NCBI GenBank assembly: GCA_032207245.1
Contig: CM063504.1
Coordinates: forward strand, 84,208,344 to 84,272,343
Source: Pardosa pseudoannulata
Taxonomy: Eukaryota; Arthropoda; Arachnida; Araneae; Lycosidae
Length of the DNA stretch: 64,000 nucleotides
Reading direction: 5' to 3'
The first letter of the stretch is position 1; every line of letters starts with the position of its first letter. Below the pieces are notes generated by a model. That model saw only the letters and a program-made list of their open reading frames with translations. It was not told the DNA's origin and did not search any database. The translations under genes and the position numbers were made by a program. Shown one piece after another: positions 47,188 through 58,274 of this stretch.

Positions 47188-47195
47188 GTCGAAGG

Positions 47196-48389
47196 CAACA
47201 GTTCCACAAGAACATCCAGTCTCTTCTTCCTAATTTATTCCTCACGCTACTCTGCTGCGACCGCCAGAATACACCACCTGCGCTTCTGTCTCGACTTTTG
47301 CTCACTGTTTCACTTCGAAAAGTGCCTGTTGCATGGAATAGACTTTGTAGAGGCAATCTGTTCTCACTATCGGAAAACAATCTGGAAGATTTTGCTGCTA
47401 TACCAGTTTCCGGATTGGTGCGTAACTACTCTTCTTAATATGCTGTAAGTTGAATTTTAAAATATAAAACAATTACAGTGTCAACTGAAATACCGCAAAT
47501 ACAATAAATGATATCCTTTCAAAAACGTTTTCTGAAAGGATATCATGTCCTCCTAACAGCGCCCGAGAGTTCGTCCGTAATAGCAGGATGTGCTCTCTCC
47601 CCGTGGGAAATATTTTATACATCGTGGAAGGGAAAATTTCGAACGACTTCCTTCCGCTGCTCAGACTGGAATCTGTTAATATTCACGTCCACGCTTGAGA
47701 AATTTCGATCGGACACTTTCACAACAAGGTAGTGGTTCATACAAAATGTATCGCGAATACAGGTGTCTACGGAAAAGCATGCATACAACCACACACATAT
47801 ACGCAAGCAAATTTTGTTTGTTAATTAACTAGACAGTAATTCTAAAAGCTTCTACATGCTTGACACTTTTGAAATCGGCAAACCATCTGCCTTTTTTCTG
47901 AATTAATTAATAAAGATTGAACAATCAGTTATTTGACTGGCCCTTCAAACAGACTAAAAAAAATGTGATCGATCTCCCAGTCACACGAAATTTGCCTTAT
48001 AATGCTTCGAGACCGTATAATTCTGATACCCCAAAATACTTTAGTTTAGAAAAAAATATATCTAAAGCTAGTAGTAGTAAAAACTGTTTTGTATGTTGTT
48101 GTACAAATTGTATTATAACATGTTGAATGTAAAACTCTTTGGAAATGCCTGTACATTTAATAAAATAAAATAAATAGTGCATTTAGATGATAAATTTTAT
48201 ACCTACATTGACATTTCACATTTTTATAAATGGTATTTAAAAAATTATTAATAGTCGGACGACAAAAATCAAACAAAACGAAATGTATCGTTTCTGCATT
48301 ACTTGAGTCTGAGACACTAGCTTTTCAATCTTGCGCTGTCGATTGTTATCGACAATCAATTATGAAGCCACATATGAAACTTGGATATA
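47196..48389. other. Partly GC-richer stretch, no gene fixed
   Basis: 47190-47420 and 47560-47730 are GC-richer, with open frames in several phases (47109-47438 the longest-looking), but no domain is recognised. A perfect hairpin lies at 47508-47546. Confidence 0.35.
47508..47546. repeat. Perfect hairpin, 14-bp arms
   Basis: Arms atgatatcctttca (47508-47521) and tgaaaggatatcat (47533-47546), with loop aaaacgttttc. Confidence 0.93.
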
Positions 48390-49296
48390 CAGTGACTCAG
48401 CTTAATGTGATCGTGGTTAATGTTATCAATCGCTTATTGTTATCGAAATCACTTGGTCCCGATTTTCTCTATTCATTTGTATGTTAAAATTATCGCTTTA
48501 TGTGATCGTTACTTCGGTTAATGGGATCAGTTTTCGAACCTCATTTTAACTGGCAAAGGAATATTCACAATGTATTCAGATAGGAACCCATTCTTTTCTT
48601 TTCATTCGCTGTTGTTTGAATTTCCGAGAATTCTCCCTCTACTACCTAGGGAAATCGGAAATGAACAAAGGAGTAGGGATATTACACGTTTCTGGAATTT
48701 TTCAGAAATACGCACACCTTGCTGGTGGTCACTGGTTGTCAGATAAGCAGAAGGCAACACATTCTTATCGAAACTGAGAACATTCCAAATTAACAGAATC
48801 TGAAGTGTGTCAGATTGTCATAGAAAAACAGACGAATGATGGAACTGATGAGTGAGATGAAAAATATCTTGATATAGAGCCATCTCCTACAAGTGCTGAT
48901 ATGAGAAATGCGTTGAAAATGTTGAAACTTACAACACCTCTCAGATGTCTTTAAAAAACATTATGATTACGAACAATTTATCAATGAGCTTCTTAGAAAA
49001 AATTGTAGACACTCAACAATTCATCAATTTTTTAAATTATGTATAAAATTCTTATGTTTTAAAGGATAATATACAGTACATAAATGTAAGGTGAGTTTTT
49101 TGCATTTTATTTTGAAATTTAGTACTTGTAGAATGTAGAATAGTTTTTACATTCTACAAATACTAAATGTAAAACCAGATGTACCTACCAGACTAAAATA
49201 GTCTGGTAGGGGGGTAAATTTATCCAATTTTGCATATCGTTTATTGTTATCAAAATTACGGTGTCCCAAACTGATCGCATTAAGCGGAGTTCGCTG
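48390..49296 (+). mobile_element. Tigger/pogo-like element with decayed transposase
   Basis: The ends are CAGTGACTCAGCTTAATG and, inverted, CAGCGAACTCCGCTTAATG, each next to a TA. The interior near 48690-49040 keeps pieces of a transposase-like C-terminal region in broken frames: GGHWLSDKQKATHSY, DIEPSPTSADMRNALKML, and YDYEQFINELLRKN. The D-rich/EALE-like layout suits Tigger tails. In-frame stops and shifts make it dead. Two hairpins sit near the right end (49120-49165 and 49184-49210). Confidence 0.78.
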
Positions 49297-50037
49297 TATA
49301 TCAAAGATGTCAGTGAGGCTTAAAGTTTCATGAAAATTTATTTAAGCTACTTTTTTTATTATTAAAATTAGTAGACTCATATGACGTTCAGATGAACAAG
49401 AAGGTTTAAGAGCAATAGTTATAATTAAGTTCATTATATGAAAATGGATATCCAAAAGCTTTTCTAATTTCTGAATTTTTTTCACATTTCATAATTCAGT
49501 GGGATAGACATAGTTAGAGGGCAGACTCCAACAGTTTTGTCGCCCGGGACAAAATTGTAAAATGTCGCTCCTCTTCGCTACAATAAAAATTACTAATAAG
49601 AGAGATGAATTGTTGATGCTTCAGACCAATAAAGCTTTAATGGCTTTTGAGAACACGAAACAGAATAACTTGAAAAAAAAAAAGTTTTACATTTATTAAA
49701 AAACATTGACTAAAAACAAACAAAAAAATCAAACCAAAATAAACAAAAATGTTTTATTTCTAATAACTCTGGAAACCTCAAGATTATATTCTGTAGGGCA
49801 CCCGTAATATTTGTAACAACAAATGTCTACGCAGAGCAATCTTCCTTTCTTTCTTTGTTTAATAATAATAATAAAAGATATGCAATATACTCGTATGCTA
49901 CAAATTTTACTTGCCCTGGTAGGCATGTCAAATAAATCTAACAAAACCTCATGCAAAATAATTATAGTACAAGCGTCTAATCTATTAAGCGTTAAATTTT
50001 ATAAAATATTTTTATACAAATCTCTTTCTAGTAATAA
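49297..50037. other. AT-rich stretch, nothing recognised
   Basis: 'cagactccaacagttttgtcgcc' near 49523 is GC-richer but not placed. Frames at 49729-49956 and 49823-50041 overlap on opposite strands and are not supported. Confidence 0.4.
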
Positions 50038-50041
50038 ATAA

Positions 50042-50391
50042 TGTTGGCATGGTACCCTTGGAAATGCTCAGCAAGGTGAATTTACTCCGAGCAAGCGAAG
50101 TTTTCCTTTTACATACTGGCAACGACTCTCCCCAGTATAACGCCGATATAGACGGATGCCTGGCGTGAGTTAGACGGCAACGAGTGCAGACGGCACTTCT
50201 CGCTGACTGATTTTTATCGCCAATACGGGCTCTGATGTTATGCCAGACAATGCATTTATATCCAGTTTTATTTTAATTGTCCTTAGACACGACCATATAA
50301 TTTGTAAATAATTTGTAAATATTTAATTAAATAGGTTCATTTTAGTTAAGCTTTTGTGCATCTTTTCCACCGTGGGAATAAATCTCCCACA
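50042..50391 (+). mobile_element. Probable short solo LTR, 350 bp
   Basis: It begins TGTTGGCATGG and ends CTCCCACA. AATAAA lies 14 bases before the end. ataa flanks both sides (50038-50041, 50392-50395), weak because the flanks are AT-rich. The left half is GC-richer (U3-like), and a 'tttatatcc' TATA-like word lies near 50256. Confidence 0.55.
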
Positions 50392-50569
50392 ATAATAAAA
50401 ATGTATTTTAAAACTTTTTGCAAATATGCCACACCAGACAGGATTCAGGGTATGAGTTGCTCATACGCCTAACTTGGTTGGTACTCAGCAATATCGGTAT
50501 TTGTGAAACTGTTAAACACTAATTTTCGAAAATTAAATTTTCAGCCGCATTTCACTCAGCTGCAAGTCC

Positions 50570-50960
50570 GGTGTCGTCTTAAAAAAAAAAGAGCGATCTT
50601 GCAGTCAGCCAAGACTCATCTTAGCGGAACGTCGGAAGCCCATGAATTTTGATACTCGACGGGATGCCTCTTTATTTGCTTGCCGAAGGCCACGCGTCGC
50701 TCCATTCTTTTTAACGCAGGTGTATAAATTACCGCGGCCCCAAACAAAAGAAACGCATTGTTTTGGAACGCATTTGACCGCGACACCCTGGCAAACCAGA
50801 GAAGGGGGGGGGGTGTCGAATAGGAGTAGAAAAAAAATAAACAAGCAAATGAAGGCGAACGAATGTTAAGTAAGAAGCGTCACACGGTGATTGGATCTGA
50901 AGCGAAAGGGGGAAAAATAACCCAGAAAATGTGAAGATCGTAGATGAGGAAAAGTCAAAT
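50570..50960. promoter_or_regulatory. GC-richer island 5
   Basis: CpG-containing (accgcggccc near 50730) with a 10-base G run near 50804. Frames of 75-79 codons are open on both strands. Nothing is recognised; candidate regulatory DNA or untranslated exon. Confidence 0.25.
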
Positions 50961-51214
50961 GAGGGAGAGAGACACTGCGTTGCTTGTAGGTGCGGAGTAC
51001 GTCTTTTGTAACGATCGACAGAAATACGATAGTGTTTTATTTATTTATTTATTTATTTAGTTTTGAATATTTATAATATTTCCTTTCTCCCCATCTAACC
51101 TTCGTTACATAAAAATGACTTAGAATAACAGTATGTGAAAAAGTTTTCGAAGTAAACAAGTTGCATGTTCAGACTACTTGCAGAGTTGTAGCTACCTGAA
51201 TCCGACCTCAACTT

Positions 51215-51401
51215 TGCCGAACGCTGGCCGATTGGTTAGGGTGCTGGCCTTCGGTATCGGAGTTCGTGGGTTCGAATCCCACAGTAGCATGGATGTTCGT
51301 AGCCGTTCGGAATCGGCTTTAAGCTGTAGGACCCGGTCTCATTAGAACTCGTGTTGCAAAAAGTAGACCGTAGCACTCCAAACCAAGCCAAACAATCTAA
51401 A
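51215..51401 (+). mobile_element. tRNA-derived SINE, copy 6
   Basis: Well preserved A-box region (ggccgattggttagggtgct), B box gggttcgaatccc and tail. ccgacctcaactt (51202-51214) and ccgaactcaactt (51402-51414) match at 12 of 13 bases. Confidence 0.92.
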
Positions 51402-51547
51402 CCGAACTCAACTTAAACTTTCGGGTTAAATGATAACTTCTAATATAAACCCAAATTGAACTCTAAGATCAAATAAGCAATCGAAGGTGTAAGTCTAACA
51501 TAAGTATATTGTAACAAAAAAAATTTTAATAGTTTTATATGTAGCCA

Positions 51548-52352
51548 GCATATAGTCCGTCATATGACGTGATCAGTAAATTTTTTTTTAATTTTCCAGA
51601 ATTGTAAAGTATTATATGAGGCAAGTAAAAAAAAAATGGTTTGTGTTTTTGCTGAAAATTATCTAGTACACACTCAATAATTTGTTTATTTTCATACTCA
51701 TCTTAAGTATCCCTATACTGTGAATTCAGTTTAGAATCACGTTGAATTCATTTAGTCAAACCGTGTGGTTAAGTATAAAAAAACACACAAACGAACAAAC
51801 TTCTTAATTTTCAAAGATATATAACTTAAAAGCTAGATATTTATTAGTCTGTGAAATAGACTCCTAGACTTTTATGAAAAGAATTTGTTGTTAATACCGG
51901 TGATAAAATTTTCATTGCAACAAACAATAATCGATAAGACAAATATAAAAGAAAATTATTTGCTTAATATCTAACTTCAGTGATAAAACGTATATGAAAA
52001 TAATACACATGATATTTAAATAATTTAAAATAAGAAATGATTATATGAGATGGTTAAAAGAATGACGGCATAATGCTAGAAAAAAAATGTAATTTTTACC
52101 TATTTATTATGTGATAAATTGATAAATTTAATCACCTGCTCTTAACGTGGGAAAATAGTCATTGAAATAATAGCATTAAAATCTCGAAAAGGGGGAAAGA
52201 GGTGGATTTCGAACGTTTTAAAGACTTGCTTTGAAATTTGCTAAGCCTAACTCATCAAGAATCCAATGTGGAGGCCTCTATCCATTTTAGATCCAACCGT
52301 GGATAAATTCGTGGATAGATGGACAGATAACTTAGGCTGTTATTATATAGGG
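51548..52352. mobile_element. Dispersed repeat R1, copy 2
   Basis: Colinear with 6545-7379. The left end has 'catatagtccgtcatatgac' and the right end 'ttaggctgttattatatagg'. Confidence 0.7.
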
Positions 52353-53070
52353 GATTAGAAAGAGACATTAGTCGCAAGAAAATGTTAACGATGTTTTCCA
52401 AGCAACGACAAAGGGAATCATATATCTGTATCTATCTCTTCTGGTTTAAGTTTCCACATTACCGAGTCAAAAAAGCCAATATTCACACTCACTTATATTA
52501 ATGATTACGTCATTTTTAGACTCCCTCTATTATGAAAATTGAATAACGAAATCGTGTAACGTAATTGTGTAAGGAAATCATGTCATAAAATTGTACAACG
52601 AAATCAAGTACAGAAAGATTTGACATTACTTTTGCTTAAAATTCTATAGTCGATTAAAAACCTTAATTTCTGTAGAGAATTAAAAAATATAAATTAATTC
52701 GGAGAGTATAGGAGGTGTTGTGCTTCCGAAAGTACGGGAAAGGGTTAATGAAAATAAAACTGATATATTTTATTCATATAGAATCAGCACGGCTGTTAAT
52801 TTAGCAAAAAATCTCGCCGTCATAAAGAGAGACATAAAAAAAATCCGGAAAAAAGCGTATTTCGAAGTTAAATATTTTATAAAAAAATTTATGACTTCTT
52901 TTCAGTTTATTGGTTTATAGATATTGAACTTCCCCTCCCCCACACACAGTTATGCCCACTTTTTACAAATAGTATCACTTTTACAATAGTACCTTAAATA
53001 TAAAGGAATGGATAATAAAACTTCTGTCATTATTATTATCAACATTATGTGCTGTCGTTTTTGCAAGATA
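52353..53070. other. AT-rich stretch
   Basis: Iterated 'acgaaatcgtgtaacg'-type words at 52540-52610 resemble the end of a pogo-like element, without a partner. The frame at 52720-52920 has no domain. Confidence 0.35.
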
Positions 53071-53372
53071 ATTGTTACCTCCATGGTTTTAGATTTTTTT
53101 TTCTTTTCCAAAAAGGATAGGAGTAGTGGCAACAGTCTAAACATTGCGAGGGAAAATGTTTAGAATAAAGAATTGAGATGAAGTACGCAATGACAATATA
53201 TGTGTTTTTATTTTGGCGTATTTATTTATTGAAGTTATTCGTATCAGAAATCCTTTAAGTGATCGGTTATAATACGGAATCTTTCACATGTGTACTGAAG
53301 TTATTTTGTTTACGAAGAAGAATTCCGTTGATAGACGAAACCGAAAGTACGGGACATTTCCCAACAATAATA
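53071..53372 (-). repeat. Dispersed repeat R2, copy 2 (inverted)
   Basis: Inverse of 22915-23215, over about 300 bp with few differences. Confidence 0.85.
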
Positions 53373-54096
53373 GTTTAAAATACGTTTATACTCTGAAACT
53401 TTATCATACCTTTTAGCATAAGTTATACAATCCATGAAATTGAACGATTTGTAAGCCAAGATAAAGATGATACGCAAGAGCATTAAAAAAAATATTTCAA
53501 AAATAATAGTATTCATTAAAACGAATTATCATTGGGCCATTTGTGTCTTCAAATGAACGACTCAATGATCAGGAAAAAAAAAAGTTTACACATGAAAGAT
53601 CATAATACTTCCTGAACCATGTGACTTTTACGTATAAAGCTATAGCAGTATGACTAACAGGAGATCTGACTTACTGAAAATATTAATTTATAATTAATTA
53701 GAATATATGAAATATGTGCTACAAGAGGTGAAATTTTAACAATTGTGACTGATTGCATTACATATAGTCTTAAAAAATCAAGCCATGTAAATTGTACATT
53801 GACGGTTTCTAATAATATTTCTCCGCAGTTTGCAGGAAACATGACCGTAGTGTTTCTCATTTACAAAATGTACATACAAATGCAGTTCCATGGAATGTTT
53901 GTCACGACTAATGTAGTATTTTAACAAACATTTAATTACTTTTTTCCATTCGAATACAGTAACCAATATTCTTTGGGGCAACTTTCTTTTTACTTATCGG
54001 TCATGCAGTGCCATCTATCGGAAGAAAAATTATCTAGCTCAATTACTTGACCCAGATAAGTCCGTAGCAGAATTCAGATGAACTCAGAGTGAATGT
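53373..54096. other. Upstream side of tRNA-Val, AT-rich
   Basis: Minus-strand frames at 53654-53860 and 53778-53981 overlap each other and have no domain. No gene is recognised. Confidence 0.4.
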
Positions 54097-54169
54097 GTAC
54101 CCATGGTGTAGTGGTTATCACATCTGCCTAACACGCAGAAGGTCCCAGGTTCGAAACCTGGTGGGTACA
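54097..54169 (+). tRNA. tRNA-Val(AAC)
   Basis: A 73-nt tRNA. The acceptor GTACCCA pairs fully with TGGGTAC, with discriminator A. A box TGGTGTAGTGG and B box GGTTCGAAACC are present. The anticodon loop CTAACAC gives AAC, decoding GUU valine codons. There is no intron. Eight T (54178-54185) about nine bases after the gene form the Pol III terminator. A tandem array follows from about 54240. All stems are intact, so it is probably active. Confidence 0.98.
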
Positions 54170-54177
54170 AAGTGTAA

Positions 54178-54185
54178 TTTTTTTT
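54178..54185 (+). terminator. Pol III terminator of tRNA-Val
   Basis: Run of eight T, nine bases past the tRNA 3' end. Confidence 0.9.
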
Positions 54186-54239
54186 AAAAATTGATTTTTT
54201 ACCAGAAATAATTTTTTTTTAATTTTTCAAGAACAAATT

Positions 54240-55550
54240 TTCTCTACATATGTTAGTAAAAGTATTCCTCTACCAGAAACTTTAAAACCTTTTAGTTACA
54301 ATATGATTATTTAATGGAAATGTATTATCCAGCATATCTAAAAACAAATAAAGACAATTTTAATTTTATTTTTATGAGTCAAAAATTCCTTAAAACAACG
54401 TTTTACCCAGAACAAATAAGGTTGCATGAAGCAGCTAAAATTATTAAAGATTACGATAATTTGCTTCCATTTTGAATTTTGAGCTATAGAAATGTAATGC
54501 CATCGAATATTTTTATATTATTATATTACTATACCTTTAATATCATCGATTTTTTTATATTATTAATATGTCTTTTAAAAATCATATTATTATATCTTTA
54601 TTAATTTCAAATTCCCTATAACAACGTTTTACCTAGTACAAATAAGGCTGCATGAAGCAGCTAAAATTATTAAAGATTACGATAGTTTACTTCCATTTTG
54701 AATTTTGAGTTATAGAAATGTAATGCCATTGAATATTTTTATTTTATTAATATTAATATTATTATATTTTTATTAAAGACTAATTCCCTATAACAACGTT
54801 TTACCTAGAGCAAAAAAGGTTGCATAAAGCAGTTAAAATTTTTAAAGATTACTATAGTTTGTTTTCATTTTGAATTTTGAGCTATAGAAATGTAATGCCA
54901 TCGAATATTTTATATTATTAATATGCCTTTTAAAAGGCATGTTATTAGATCTTTATTAAAGGCAAATTCCCTGCAAAAACGTTTTACCTAGAACAAATAA
55001 GGTTGCAAGAAGCAGTTAAAATTATTAAAGATTACGATAGTTTGCTTCCATTTTGAATTTTGAGCTATAGAAATGTAATGCCATACAATATTTTTATATT
55101 ATTAATATGCCTTTTAAAAGGCATATCTTTATTAAAGGCAAATTCCCTATAACAACGTTTTACCTAGAACAAATAAAGTTGCATGAAGCAAGCACCTAAA
55201 ATTATTAAAGATTACGATAATTTGCTTCCATTTTGAATTTTGAGCTATAGAGATGTAATGCCATCCAATATTTTTATATTATTAATATTATTATATCTCT
55301 ATTAAAGGCAAATTCCCTAAAACAACGTTTTATCTAGAACAAAAAAGGTTGCATGAAGCAGTTAAAATTTTTAAAGATTACTATAATTTAATTTCATTTT
55401 GAATTTTGAGCTATAGAAAAATGCACAGCCATCGAATATTTTTATATTATCAATATGCCTTTTAAGAGGCATATTAAATTTGCCTTTTAAAAGGCATATT
55501 ATTGTATCTTTATTAAAGGCAATTTTACCAGTAATGTAGAAAATAGAAAA
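54240..55550. repeat. Tandem array 3' of tRNA-Val, ~170-225 bp unit, six units
   Basis: 'caacgttttacc' (one unit has a change) recurs near 54399, 54622, 54797, 54977, 55154 and 55323. Units share 'aaggttgcatgaagcag', 'aaagattacgata', 'ccattttgaattttgagc' and 'gaaatgtaatgccat'. A 'tgccttttaaaaggca' palindrome is present in later units. Confidence 0.93.
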
Positions 55551-56289
55551 ATAAATCTTTAAAATATCTTTTCTAATTTAATTTTCTAATTCATTTTATG
55601 ATTGGGATTATGCTATTAGCTAACTCTTGTAAATTATCAATGGGGTAGCACAAAAACTAGATTGTGCTCAGGGCACAAAAGTATCATAGTCTGGCACCAG
55701 ACTATATTTTTTTCCAGGGTCGGGCGTAGCCTGTAAACTGCTCCTTGCAAATATGAAAAATACGCCCTTATGGAACTACAAAGTAAACATTCTACAAAAT
55801 GAGGTATATAGACTTTTTTTTAAATATCGTTTAGAGAACCTACAAAAAACAAATGTGTAACATAATAATTGACACAAGTACTAGTAATAAATGTTCGCGT
55901 AAAATATTTCATTTAAAAATAGGAGTACAATTTAGACAATTTTGTTTATGAGATTTCTTTAATCCAGAAATATTTAATGTCTTACTGAATCCATATTCAA
56001 TTATTATAACGAGGTTTGGCAATATTGTCTAAATGTTGTTGTTCACTAATTGTTTTTGGTTACTTTTAGTAAAAGCTACATTCCTTGGATGCAGTACTCA
56101 TTGGAAGAGTTAGTAAAAATAGTTAAGACTTTTCGAGTTAATTTGTTTTCTCATTTATTCTTGCCAATTTTGTGTCTCTTAAATATTTTCTTCTTACTGA
56201 GGCATATACCAACGATGTATTTGTCTGAACCTGATTGTTATTGTACTTACAATGTGATTGTGCTTTGGTTATTAATGAAAACAAGTAAA
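55551..56289. other. AT-rich stretch
   Basis: The 119-codon frame at 56050-56409 is leucine/isoleucine-rich and runs into the next array. No domain; not called. Confidence 0.4.
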
Positions 56290-56930
56290 AAAATATGTTA
56301 TCAGTTTTCTACTGTTATTAAAATAGGCAAATGTAAATATATTATCAGGTTTTTACTGTTATCAAAATATGCAAATGTAAATATATTATCAATTTATTAC
56401 TGTTATTAAAATATGTAAATGTAAATATAATATCAGCTCTTTACTGTTTTCAAAATAATCAAATGTAAATATATTATCAGTTTCTTACTGTTATTAAAAT
56501 AGGCAAATGTAAATATATTATCAGCTTTTTACTGTTATCAAAATAAGGAAATGTGACTATGTTATCAATTTTAACTGTCATAAAATATGAAATATAAATA
56601 TATTATCAGTTTCTTACTGTTATCAAAATAAGCAAATGTAAATATGTTATCAGTTTATTACTGTTATTAAAATATGCAAATGTTAATTATCAGCTTTTAC
56701 TGTTATCAAAATAAGCAGATGTAAATGTATTATCAGTTTTTACTGTTATTAAAATATGCTAATGTAAATATATTATCAGCTTTTTACTGTTATAAAAATA
56801 AGCAAATGTAAATATGTTATCAGTTTATTACTGTTATTAAAATATGCAAATGTAAATATATTATCAGCTTTTTACTGTTATCAAAATAAGCAAATGTAAA
56901 TGTCATCAGTTTTTTACTATTACTTCATTC
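56290..56930. repeat. Tandem array, ~45-60 bp unit, about 12 units
   Basis: Units read 'tattatcagttt(t)ttactg', 'ttattaaaatatgcaaatg', 'taaata', with alternation of 'ttatcaaaataagc' and 'ttattaaaatatgc' suggesting a higher-order two-unit repeat in places. Confidence 0.9.
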
Positions 56931-57104
56931 TATTATCATTGTACTTAAGCTTTTATTGTTAATGAAAATAAGCAAGTATAAATATATTAACATTTTTTAA
57001 TGATGATTAAAAACTTATAGACCATTATAATTGCATTAGAAAAATGGGCAAGTTTGAGGTTATGTGGGTCTTTAGAAGTCAGTGTGCACAGTTTGTCCAC
57101 CACT

Positions 57105-57277
57105 CAGGGGCGTTACGCTAGGGGGGGGTTAGAGGTTTAACCCCCACTTGAGCTCAATCAAAATGGCAAAAATAAAAATTTTAGTAGAAATTATGAGGGC
57201 TATTATTTTTTAGAATAATAACCCCCCCTTGAAAATTATGAACATCCCCCCTTGAAAACATTCTGCGTACGCTACTG
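57105..57277. mobile_element. Small hAT-like MITE, 173 bp
   Basis: Ends CAGGGGCGTTACGC and inverted CAGTAGCGTACGC. ccaccact (57097-57104) and ccgccatt (57278-57285) match at 6 of 8 bases. G-run and C-run tracts lie just inside the ends. Confidence 0.75.
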
Positions 57278-57285
57278 CCGCCATT

Positions 57286-58119
57286 TATGCATAAAAGTAG
57301 CCGAATTCTTAAGGAAAGTACGAAGAGAAGAAAGTGAGAAAGGAAACTGATGACTTAAAAAAAGACTTATTGTGTTGAATTAAAAAAAATCTTTTAGCTG
57401 ATTACATTCAAGAAAAATTTAGTATTTGTAAATGCAACTAAATAAGACAGACACCCACAATGACAAAAGAATATAAAAATTATGTATGTAAGCATTTCTA
57501 ACAGCTATTAAAAATAATATCTAATTTTTCGAGTGCAATTCGTTACTTATTTTGATAGAGAATCTAGCTCGTAAAAGTGAAAACCTGAAAAAATTTATTA
57601 ATAGGAAGATTCTTTAAAACGTATTGTATTGGACTCAATAATTTTTTATCCATCCCTAATACATTTATACTTTTTCCTTTAATACTTTAACGAATAAATA
57701 ATTTTTCTTTTAATACATTACTTCTGATCCTATTATTTTTTTCAAATTTGTTATCAAAACACAGACGAACCGATACTTTATCCTTTCTTCGAAATTAAAT
57801 GCAAATTCCTGAATGTTAAAAGTTCCCAGTGAATGCCGTAAGCTGTTCACATACTTTCCCGGCTTAGCGATATTCGAAACAGTAATTGAGAACATATTTC
57901 AGCGATTGATTATCAATAAACCTATTTAATTTTTGCGAGAAAAGTTCTCAAAACTAAATGCATTTAGACAAAATTATTAAGTCCATATTCGTAATTTATA
58001 TTCTGCATATTTCTTAGTCTGTAATTGGTTTCAAAATTGCAAAACGAAAAATATCTCCGGAGGAATCAATACCGAGTAGCTGTTTTGGAAGTCTTCCCAA
58101 ACTCGTCGCGAAAGCTTGT
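57286..58119. other. Upstream side of the tRNA-Phe/Asp pair, AT-rich
   Basis: No gene is recognised; the minus-strand frame at 57710-57895 has no domain. Confidence 0.4.
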
Positions 58120-58192
58120 GCCGAAATAGCTCAGTTGGGAGAGCGTTAGACTGAAGATCTAAAGGTCCCTGGTTCGATCCCGGGTTTCGGCA
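58120..58192 (+). tRNA. tRNA-Phe(GAA)
   Basis: 73 nt. Acceptor GCCGAAA/TTTCGGC is fully paired, with discriminator A. A box TAGCTCAGTTGGG, B box GGTTCGATCCC and anticodon loop CTGAAGA (GAA) are intact. There is no intron. No T-run separates it from the tRNA-Asp gene 10 bases later, so it has no terminator of its own. It is likely active, possibly as the first half of a two-tRNA transcript. Confidence 0.98.
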
Positions 58193-58202
58193 AGTGCCCT
58201 TA

Positions 58203-58274
58203 TCCTCGGTAGTATAGTGGTCAGTATCCCCGCCTGTCACGCGGGAGACCGGGGTTCGATTCCCCGCCGGGGAG
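58203..58274 (+). tRNA. tRNA-Asp(GTC)
   Basis: 72 nt. Acceptor TCCTCGG pairs with CCGGGGA (two G-U), with discriminator G. A box TAGTATAGTGG, B box GGTTCGATTCC and anticodon loop CTGTCAC (GTC) are intact; no intron. Seven T at 58279-58285 end the unit. The last bases ggag and the flank gcactt recur at the start of each unit of the array that follows. Confidence 0.98.

Noticed and set aside
47005..47448. 147-codon plus-strand frame
   Set aside because: It starts within the hAT element's AT-rich interior, runs through its terminus, and overlaps two other open frames of similar length.
56050..56409. 119-codon hydrophobic frame as a membrane protein
   Set aside because: Its composition follows from AT-rich DNA and its last third is a tandem array.
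58031..58240. 69-codon minus-strand frame
   Set aside because: It is antisense to the tRNA-Phe and tRNA-Asp genes.
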